64,000 bases of DNA. It comes from Oxalobacteraceae bacterium (GTDB lineage Bacteria; Pseudomonadota; Gammaproteobacteria; Burkholderiales; Burkholderiaceae_D). The stretch spans positions 62,001 to 126,000 of the forward strand of contig JAIZVZ010000001.1 of assembly GCA_021768485.1 (NCBI GenBank), in the 5' to 3' direction. The position numbers were made by a program, and so were the translations under genes. How positions within the stretch are numbered: the first letter of the stretch is position 1; every line of letters starts with the position of its first letter. Under the pieces are notes generated by a model. That model did not search any database. It was not told the DNA's origin and saw nothing but the letters and a program-made list of their open reading frames with translations. Positions 58,083 to 64,000 of the stretch are shown here, piece by piece.

Positions 58083-58117
58083 CCCGCAGTCCACCAGTTG
58101 CGGCAGTGGACTGCGGG
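58083..58117. terminator. Perfect 12-bp inverted repeat
   Basis: CCCGCAGTCCAC (58083-58094) pairs with GTGGACTGCGGG (58106-58117) around an 11-nt loop. There is no strong T-run, so it may be a weak terminator for either convergent gene, or a protein site. Confidence 0.5.
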
Positions 58118-58174
58118 TGGCGGTCTTTCAGATAAAAACCGCCTCGGGCATGACAGTCTGAACTGTCTGCAAAC

Positions 58175-59875
58175 TTAGTTCGCCGCTTTCATCATCGCAT
58201 CGCGCGCGGCCTTGAATTCGGCGTTGGCACGCCATTGCGGATAGCTGTTGCCCTGCGCGATATCGTAGCCGATATCGAACAGGATGCGGATATCGTCGAC
58301 CGCGCCGTTCAAATCCCAGTCGGCCCGCACGATGTCGCTGACCTTGTGATAGTCGTGGCCGGTGTACTCGTCGGCCTTTTGCATGCCGTAGCCGGCCGGC
58401 TTGCCGATGAACTGGGTGCCGCCGCCGAGATAGACGCCGGGCACGCCGACTTTGGCCAGTTCGAACTGGTCGGCGCGATAAAACGAACCGGCCTCCTGGC
58501 GCGCATCGTCAACCGCAGTGCGGCCGTGGGCTTTGGCGTATTTGCGCACCAGGTCGTCGGTGCTCGATTTGCCGGAACCGGTGATCGAGACGTCGCTGGT
58601 GCGGCCCCAGGTATTGATGCCGTCGATATTGATGTTGACCAGTGTGCGTTTCAAAGGATAGAGCGGATGCGTGGCGTAATACTGGGCGCCCAGCAAGCCG
58701 CGTTCTTCCGCCGTGGTGGCGACGAAGACGATGGTGCGCTTGGGCGCGACCGGCAGCGATTTGAAGGCCTTGGCCAATTCCAGCAAGGCGCCGACACCGG
58801 AGGCATTGTCGCGCGCGCCGTGGAAGATCTGATTGGTGCGCGGGCCCGGCAGGCTGGTATCGATGCCGAAGTGATCCCAGTGGGCGCTGATGACGATGTA
58901 TTCGTTTTTCAAGACCGGATCGCTGCCTTCGATCTTGCCGACGACATTATTCGAGGCGATTTCTTGCCGTTTGCTTTCCAGCGCAAAATTGGCGGTCGTG
59001 CCCAGGCTGATCGGCTTGAAGTTCGGCGACAGCGCCGCCTGCTTGAGCTGCTCGTAATCGTGGCCGCTGGCGCGCAGCATCTCTTTGGCGCGGTCCAGTT
59101 GCATCCAGCTTGGCACGGCCGGATAGTTGCTCGGATCGCCATCGGTCTTGACCGTGAAGTTTTCGCGCGACCAGCTGTTGCGGATCACTTCATAAGGATA
59201 AGACGCCGGTTTGGTTTCGTGGATGATGATGGCGGCGGCGGCGCCGAGTTTGGCCGCGATTTCATACTTATAGGTCCAGCGCCCGTAATAGGTCATGGCT
59301 TTGCCGCCGAACATGTTCGGATCGAGTTTGCTCGGGTCTTTCGGGTCGACAACCGGCGGATCGTTGATCAGCATGACCAGCGTCTTGCCTTTCATATCCA
59401 TGCCCTTGTAATCGTCCCAGTGGTATTCGGGGGCGATCACGCCATAGCCGACAAACACCATGTCGGAATTGAGTTTCAAGCTGGTCTGGGCGCGCGGCGA
59501 CCAGGCCACGAAATCGTCGGGAAATTTCAGCGTTGTGTTCTTGCCGGCGATCGAATAAGACAGTTGCGGCGCCGACAAGGTGCTCACCAGAGGCACTTTT
59601 TGGAAATAGGTGCCGTCCGGATTGCCGGGCGCCAGGCCTAGCGTGGCAAACTGCGCAGCGATATAGGCGATCGTGGTCGCTTCGCCCTTGGTGCCCGGCG
59701 AGCGGCCTTCGAACTCGTCCGAGGCCAGCGTCGTGATCGTACCGAGCAGGCTGCTGGTATTAATCGTGTTTTCGGCCTGGCTCACGACATCGGTCTTGAC
59801 TGTCGCCGTGCCGGCGCAGGCGGCGCCGCTGGCGATCGCCATTGCCGTGATTGCAGGCAATAAAATCTTGTTCAT
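58175..59875 (-). CDS. M28-family metallopeptidase, exported
   Basis: 566 residues with a signal peptide (residues 1-21; the ASGAAC stretch is a poor lipobox). A PA-like insert lies at about 140-260. The M28 zinc site is visible: His in VISAHWDHFGID, Asp in RDNASGVGAL and the Glu pair in TTAEERGLLGAQYY. It is probably an aminopeptidase of the extracytoplasmic space. Stands alone. Confidence 0.88.
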   Translation of the reverse strand: MNKILLPAITAMAIASGAACAGTATVKTDVVSQAENTINTSSLLGTITTLASDEFEGRSPGTKGEATTIAYIAAQFATLGLAPGNPDGTYFQKVPLVSTLSAPQLSYSIAGKNTTLKFPDDFVAWSPRAQTSLKLNSDMVFVGYGVIAPEYHWDDYKGMDMKGKTLVMLINDPPVVDPKDPSKLDPNMFGGKAMTYYGRWTYKYEIAAKLGAAAAIIIHETKPASYPYEVIRNSWSRENFTVKTDGDPSNYPAVPSWMQLDRAKEMLRASGHDYEQLKQAALSPNFKPISLGTTANFALESKRQEIASNNVVGKIEGSDPVLKNEYIVISAHWDHFGIDTSLPGPRTNQIFHGARDNASGVGALLELAKAFKSLPVAPKRTIVFVATTAEERGLLGAQYYATHPLYPLKRTLVNINIDGINTWGRTSDVSITGSGKSSTDDLVRKYAKAHGRTAVDDARQEAGSFYRADQFELAKVGVPGVYLGGGTQFIGKPAGYGMQKADEYTGHDYHKVSDIVRADWDLNGAVDDIRILFDIGYDIAQGNSYPQWRANAEFKAARDAMMKAAN

Positions 59876-59983
59876 ACACCCCCCACATTGTTGTCAGATA
59901 GGTATTTTGACACACACGCGGCGGCCATTGCCGAAATTGGCGTTCAGCCGGTGAAGGCGGTTTTTTTGGCGAGGGGGGAAATA

Positions 59984-60733
59984 TTACGGTGTGCCGGCGA
60001 AATTGGGCGCGGCCTGCGGCAATGCCTGCGTTGTATGGCGGTTGCCGGTCCACAAGCCGGCCCAGCCGGGCGGCCAGCCCAGTGGCGCGCCGTCATACGG
60101 CTGCACGCCGCCGCGCACGGCCACGACCGGCACCGGTTGCACCACGCCGTCGGCGCTGGTGCTCATGTTCAGGCTATACATATAGTCGGGCAGCAAGGCA
60201 TCGCACATGCCGGCGAACCAGGCGCTGTGAGCTTCGTCCTCGCCCAATGCCTGGGCCAGGCCCTGCGGATCGAATTTGGCCAGCGCATGCACGAGCTCGT
60301 CGGTGCTCGCGCCCGGCGCATCGCCCCAGCCCATGACGGGATTGAAATTGTATTCGGCACCCGAACCGTACCAGCCCTCGCGCCAGGGCCGTTGCATCCA
60401 GTTGCGCTGGCCGGCAAACAGATGCCAGCGCCAGTGCACGCCCGACTGCTTGGGCCAGGAATACAGATACAGTTTTTGATAACCGGCCTCGTGCAATTGG
60501 CGCACCATGGCCATCAGGCGCGCGTGCGGCATGCGCGCCGGCGGTGCGCGGCGAAACAGGATCGCCTCGCCATCGGCATGTTGCACCTGGTCGGTCGACA
60601 GGTTCAAGTCCAGCGTGCGGCCCTCGTCGCCGAAGCGGGCCGTGATCCAGCCGGTCAGCAAATTGATGGTCGTGACGACGCCGTAACCGCGATAGCGGTG
60701 AAAAATGACGGTGCCGGGCGCAAGTGGTTTCAT
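59984..60733 (-). CDS. Uncharacterised Trp-rich protein with an N-terminal SH3-like domain
   Basis: 249 residues from the ATG at 60733 (MKPLAPGTVIFHRYRGYG). The first 60 residues (HRYRGYGVVTTINLLTGW, then ARFGDEGRTLDLNL) look like a small beta-barrel of the CarD/Tudor type. The middle part is rich in Trp and aromatics (WPKQSGVHWRWHLFAGQRNW). The C-terminus has Pro- and Gly-rich sequence. No signal peptide or membrane segment was seen. I recognise no family; function unknown. Confidence 0.6.
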   Translation of the reverse strand: MKPLAPGTVIFHRYRGYGVVTTINLLTGWITARFGDEGRTLDLNLSTDQVQHADGEAILFRRAPPARMPHARLMAMVRQLHEAGYQKLYLYSWPKQSGVHWRWHLFAGQRNWMQRPWREGWYGSGAEYNFNPVMGWGDAPGASTDELVHALAKFDPQGLAQALGEDEAHSAWFAGMCDALLPDYMYSLNMSTSADGVVQPVPVVAVRGGVQPYDGAPLGWPPGWAGLWTGNRHTTQALPQAAPNFAGTP

Positions 60734-60827
60734 GAGGCAGGCGGACAGATCGGGCCGATAAAAGTGACAGTGTACCGGATCGCGCACGGCTATAATAAGT
60801 CCTTGACCGATTTTTTATCTTTGCACC

Positions 60828-61316
60828 ATGACATTACGCATTCTTGCCACCGGCGGCACCTTCGACAAACATTACAATGAAATCAAAGGCGAGCTCGGTT
60901 TTGGCAACAGTCATCTCCGAGACGTCATTGCCCGCACGCGGATGACGATTCCGGTTGCGCTGCAATTGCTGGAATTGAAAGATTCGCTCGACATGGGCGA
61001 GGCCGACCGCCAGCAGGTCCGGGCTGCCTGCGCCGCCTCGGCCGAGACGGCCATCGTCATCATCCACGGCACCGATACTATGCGCGAGACGGCCGAAGTG
61101 CTCGGCGCGGCGCAGCTGGCCAAGTGCATCGTGCTGACCGGCGCCATGATTCCCTATGAAATTGCCGGCTCCGACGCCTTGTTCAATTTCGGTTTTGCCT
61201 GCGCGGCCGCGCAAATTCTGGCGCCGGGCGTGTATGTGGCGATGAATGGCCAGGTTTTTGCCTGGGACAATGTGCAAAAAAATCGCGCGGCCGGCGTTTT
61301 CCAGGCGCCCGCCTGA
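60828..61316 (+). CDS. Half-length asparaginase-domain protein
   Basis: 162 residues. It equals only the N-terminal domain of L-asparaginase (normally about 330). The catalytic Thr11 in TGGTFDKHY, Thr82-Asp83 in HGTDTM and Lys151 near the C-terminus are all present. The C-terminal domain that completes the dimer interface is absent, and the frame ends by a normal stop. Short asparaginase-domain proteins occur widely in Proteobacteria, so it is probably not a fragment. Substrate not known. Confidence 0.8.
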   Translation: MTLRILATGGTFDKHYNEIKGELGFGNSHLRDVIARTRMTIPVALQLLELKDSLDMGEADRQQVRAACAASAETAIVIIHGTDTMRETAEVLGAAQLAKCIVLTGAMIPYEIAGSDALFNFGFACAAAQILAPGVYVAMNGQVFAWDNVQKNRAAGVFQAPA

Positions 61317-61326
61317 GTTCGCCAGC

Positions 61327-61989
61327 ATGCTTTTTCATACCTGGATCACCTTCGTGCTGGCAGCCTGCATCATCGCCATCTCGCCCGGCTCGGGGGCGGT
61401 GTTGTCGATGTCGCACGGCCTGGCCTATGGCGTGCGTAAAACCAGCGCCACCATTTGCGGTCTGCAGCTCGGTTTGCTGCTGGTGCTGGCCATTGCCGGC
61501 GCCGGCGTCGGCTCGCTGCTGCTGGCCTCGGAAGTGGCGTTCAGCATTGTCAAGGTGATCGGTGCGCTATACCTGATCTATCTGGGCTGGAGCCAGTGGC
61601 GCTCGCGCGTGGCGGTCGACGCCGGTGCCGGCATTGTGTTGCGCGAGGTCGGCGAATCGGCCAAGCCGCAGCCGCCCTCGCTGCGCAAGCGCATGCTGAC
61701 CGGGTTCTTGACCAATGCGACCAACCCCAAGGGCATCATCTTCATGGTCGCGGTCTTACCGCAATTTATTTCGCGCCAGGCGCCGCTGCTGCCGCAGTTG
61801 CTGATTTTGGCGGTCACCATGAGTACCATCGATATGCTCGTCATGCACGGTTATGCGCTGGCGTCGTCATCGATGCAGCGCTTTTTTCGCGATGCCCGCG
61901 CCCGCAAAAGGCAAAACCGCTTTTTCGGCGGTCTGCTGATGGCGGTCGGCGCTGCCCTGTTTTTCGTCAAGCGCAGCAGCCAAAGTTGA
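61327..61989 (+). CDS. LysE/RhtB-family exporter
   Basis: 220 residues from the ATG at 61327 (MLFHTWITF). About six membrane helices and the motifs ISPGSGAVLSMSHGLAYG and NATNPKGIIFMVAVLPQF fit the RhtB/LysE family. It starts 10 bp after the asparaginase-domain gene and is probably co-transcribed, suggesting amino acid or homoserine-lactone-type handling; that is inference. Confidence 0.88.
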   Translation: MLFHTWITFVLAACIIAISPGSGAVLSMSHGLAYGVRKTSATICGLQLGLLLVLAIAGAGVGSLLLASEVAFSIVKVIGALYLIYLGWSQWRSRVAVDAGAGIVLREVGESAKPQPPSLRKRMLTGFLTNATNPKGIIFMVAVLPQFISRQAPLLPQLLILAVTMSTIDMLVMHGYALASSSMQRFFRDARARKRQNRFFGGLLMAVGAALFFVKRSSQS

Positions 61990-61996
61990 GGCGTCG

Positions 61997-62124
61997 GAGT
62001 TGACGTGCCGGACTTGAAGTGCCGGAGTCGAAGGGGCAGAGTCGAAGGGGCAGAGTCGAAGGGGCAGAGTCGAAGGGGCGGCCTTGATTCAGCCTTGATT
62101 CAGCGTTGATGCCGGCTTGATGTC
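61997..62124. repeat. 14-bp and 11-bp tandem arrays, back to back
   Basis: 61997-62080: six 14-bp units, the last four being GAGTCGAAGGGGCA with one change in the final copy. 62081-62124: four 11-bp units, the first two exact GCCTTGATTCA. Together they fill most of the gap between lysE and the next gene. Confidence 0.9.
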
Positions 62125-62150
62125 TGAGCGATGACGATTCGAGGCCGCTT

Positions 62151-62477
62151 TCAGCTGTAGCGCGAGCCCGGCCTGGGCAGCGGTTGATAGTGCGCCAGCG
62201 CGCTGTGGATGCGCACGACGGCGGCGATCAGCTGGCCGACCATGGCATCGTCGAGCGCGCCGATGCTTGTTTCGAGCGCGTTGCGGTCAATCGGGCCGAG
62301 GCCGCACAGCAGCGCCACGCTGATCAGCTCGAAGTCGCCCTGGCTTTCGGCCGGCAATTCCTTTTTGCGCAAATTGACCAGTGTCGGACCGCAGGCGCGG
62401 CGCAGGCGCTCGCGCTGGGTCCCGGGACCAGCCAGAATTTGCAGGGCCATTTCGAATTCACGCCATGCTTGCGACAT
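62151..62477 (-). CDS. Conserved-looking small protein of unknown function
   Basis: 108 residues from the ATG at 62477 (MSQAWREFEMAL). The protein is helical and cytosolic, with basic QRERLRRACGPTLVNLRKKELP and the hydrophobic stretch LISVALLCGLGPIDRNALE. No motif recognised. The gene stands alone and is convergent with lysE. Confidence 0.55.
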   Translation of the reverse strand: MSQAWREFEMALQILAGPGTQRERLRRACGPTLVNLRKKELPAESQGDFELISVALLCGLGPIDRNALETSIGALDDAMVGQLIAAVVRIHSALAHYQPLPRPGSRYS

Positions 62478-62803
62478 GATTCTTCCCTTTTTCATGCATG
62501 GAAAAGGTATCTTACAAAAATTGTCCGGCATATAGTCCGCGAAGATGGACGCCGGTGATCCAAGTCAAATCGACGATGTAAAATCGCGACAGCTTGTGGC
62601 AGGCGCCGGAAAGTGCAAAGATAAGCATCTTTTATGCAGTGCGCTGGCGTTCGTGCACTTGCGCGGTGCGCCGCGCGCGGCAACCGACGCCACATTTCTA
62701 TATACTAGCTGGCCGCTGCCGATTAATTGCCGGCGGTTGTTTGGGCGCTTGTGCCGTACTGGTGCACGGGCGCCGCATTTTGATTTCATTTACGATTGTG
62801 ACC
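62478..62803. other. Intergenic region upstream of folE
   Basis: About 326 bp between the 108-residue gene (-) and folE (+). No clear promoter pair or RNA gene could be named. Confidence 0.4.
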
Positions 62804-63370
62804 ATGGCCGAACACGAATTTTCCGAAAACGACTGGCGCCGCTTGCTGGCGTCTCTGGGTGAAGACCCCGACCGTCCCGGTCTGGCCGAGACCCCGCAGC
62901 GCGTTGCCAAGGCCTGGAAGCACTGGACCTCGGGTTATGCGCAAGACCCGCACGAACTGCTCAAGGCATTTGAAGACGGCGCCGAAGAATACAATGAGCT
63001 GATTGTGGTGCGCGGCATCCCCGTGTATAGCCACTGCGAACATCATCTGGCGCCGTTTTTCGGCAAAGCGACCATCGGCTATCTGCCCAACGGCAAAATC
63101 GTCGGCCTGTCGAAGTTGACGCGGCTGGTCGACTGTTTCGCCAAGCGCCTGCAGGTGCAGGAAAGGATGACGATACAGATCGCCAATGCCTTGATGGAGG
63201 TGCTCGAACCGAAGGCGGTCGGCGTGGTCGTGCGCTGTCGTCACATGTGCATGGAAAGCCGCGGCATCCGCACGCCCGGCGAAGAAACGATTACCTCGGC
63301 CATGCTCGGCGAACTGCAACCGAATCTGGCGCTGCGCACCGAATTTCTGGCCCTGGCGCGCGAGTCCTGA
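62804..63370 (+). CDS. folE: GTP cyclohydrolase I
   Basis: 188 residues from the ATG at 62804 (MAEHEFSEND). The zinc ligands Cys78 and His81 (YSHCEHHLAPF) and Cys149 (RCRHMCMESRG) are intact. It makes dihydroneopterin triphosphate, the first step in folate and pterin synthesis. A longer frame exists upstream but is not conserved. Confidence 0.95.
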   Translation: MAEHEFSENDWRRLLASLGEDPDRPGLAETPQRVAKAWKHWTSGYAQDPHELLKAFEDGAEEYNELIVVRGIPVYSHCEHHLAPFFGKATIGYLPNGKIVGLSKLTRLVDCFAKRLQVQERMTIQIANALMEVLEPKAVGVVVRCRHMCMESRGIRTPGEETITSAMLGELQPNLALRTEFLALARES

Positions 63371-63396
63371 GCGGCGCGGCCGGGCCGCTGGCCGGG

Positions 63397-63435
63397 CGTG
63401 CTCAATCAGCGTGCTCAATCAGCGTGCTCAATCCG
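63397..63435. repeat. 13-bp tandem repeat, three copies
   Basis: CGTGCTCAATCAG in two exact copies and a third with one change, between folE and the next gene. Confidence 0.9.
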
Positions 63436-63485
63436 CGCGGCTGGTCAGCTTGCTTAGTTATTAATAACAAAAACAGGATGTTCGC

Positions 63486-64000
63486 ATGTCTACATTGTCT
63501 CGCAGCCTGATCGGCTGTCTCATTGCCGGTGCCTGCCTGGCCTTGGCCGGCGCTCCGGTCCTGGCGGCCCCGGCCCCGGCCGTACAGCATGCCGAGGGCA
63601 TCAATTGGCAGGCCGGCGACGTCGATGCCGCATTCGCCCTGGCCAGGAGCAGCAACAAGCCTTTGTTCCTGTATTGGGGCGCAGCCTGGTGCCCGCCCTG
63701 CAATCAGGTCAAGGCCACCATCTTCAAGCGTCAGGATTTCATCGAACGCTCGCGCTTTTTCATCGCGGTCTATATCGATGGCGACGCTCCGGGCGCGCAA
63801 AAACTCGGGGCCCGCTTCAAGGTGCGCGGCTATCCGACCATGATCTTGTTTAAGCCCGACGGCAGCGAAATCACGCGCCTTCCCGGCGAAGTCGATAGCG
63901 AGCGCTATCTGCAAGTGCTGGCCCTGGGCATGAATGCGAGTGACTCGATGCAGCACAGGCTGGCTGCGGCGCTGGCCGCAGACAGTCCGATCGGCGCCGA
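63486..64000 (+). CDS. Exported thioredoxin-fold protein (partial, runs off right edge)
   Basis: At least 171 residues from the ATG at 63486 (MSTLSRSLIGC). A signal peptide ends near PVLAAP. The thioredoxin-7-like domain has active-site Cys in GAAWCPPCNQVK and the cis-Pro region RGYPTMILFKPDG. The CPPC motif points to periplasmic thiol chemistry. The frame is open at position 64000, so the C-terminal part is not visible. Confidence 0.82.
   Translation, partial: MSTLSRSLIGCLIAGACLALAGAPVLAAPAPAVQHAEGINWQAGDVDAAFALARSSNKPLFLYWGAAWCPPCNQVKATIFKRQDFIERSRFFIAVYIDGDAPGAQKLGARFKVRGYPTMILFKPDGSEITRLPGEVDSERYLQVLALGMNASDSMQHRLAAALAADSPIGA

Noticed and set aside
60828-61316. Asparaginase pseudogene
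   Set aside because: The half-length form ends cleanly after the catalytic Lys and such short members are known; no remnant of the C-domain follows.
61997-63435. CRISPR array from the tandem repeats
   Set aside because: Units are 11-14 bp and directly adjacent, without spacers; no cas genes nearby.

Overview
The window reads as one edge of a replication-origin region of a betaproteobacterial chromosome. Protein families, gene order (rsmI–lpoA–yraN–SIS/diaA–BON; atpIBEFHAGDC; parB–parA–rsmG–mnmG) and GC-rich coding sequence point to Burkholderiales, most likely an Oxalobacteraceae-type organism. That placement is inference; no rRNA or tRNA gene was seen to confirm it. Almost all of the window is ordinary chromosomal core and housekeeping sequence. 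I see no insertion sequence, prophage, integrase or CRISPR array.

Layout. 1-1.6 kb: a possible MukF/MukE (MksF/MksE)-type condensin pair, cut by the left edge. 1.9-7.1 kb: small proteins, two DUF3108 paralogues, a PhaM-like PHA granule protein and a pirin. 7.2-9.8 kb: a sensorless histidine kinase with a receiver-TPR response regulator. 10-14.6 kb: tag-rsmI back to back with lpoA-yraN-SIS-BON. 14.6-22.7 kb: periplasmic DsrE-like and TlpA-like proteins, M14 carboxypeptidase, glutathione peroxidase, PHB depolymerase, succinate-semialdehyde dehydrogenase, PPK2 and a CoA-binding protein. 22.8-30.2 kb: the complete F1Fo ATP synthase operon on the minus strand, with a clear sigma70 promoter. 30.3-37.8 kb: MipA, POT transporter, parB, parA, LysE, rsmG, mnmG. 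37.9 kb: two perfect parS sites. 38-46.9 kb: TSUP permease, iron alcohol dehydrogenase, a five-gene Liv-type ABC transporter and a GMC oxidoreductase. 46.9-47.8 kb: a non-coding AT-rich block with DnaA boxes. 47.8-64 kb: putA with a divergent Lrp, LysR, small proteins, GTP-PEPCK, a hydroxyacid dehydrogenase, M28 peptidase, a half-length asparaginase, a LysE exporter, folE and a truncated thioredoxin-fold protein.

The most interesting element is 46.93-47.70 kb, which I interpret as chromosomal oriC. It holds three perfect TTATCCACA boxes and several near-matches. The core is a diverged tandem duplication with a period of about 315 bp. Each copy keeps the order inverted DnaA box, T-run, direct DnaA box, CTA/TTA triplets resembling the complement of a DnaA-trio, AT-rich tract. 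No dnaA, dnaN, gyrB or rpmH lies in the window, so this origin is at least 16 kb from dnaA on one side and 46 kb on the other. It keeps the atp–par–gid synteny and has parS sites about 9 kb away.

A second theme is short degenerate tandem arrays with units of 7-15 bp, most often 12 bp. They occur in intergenic gaps, signal peptides and linkers. Their unit sequences are unrelated to each other, which suggests frequent slipped-strand duplication rather than a mobile repeat family.
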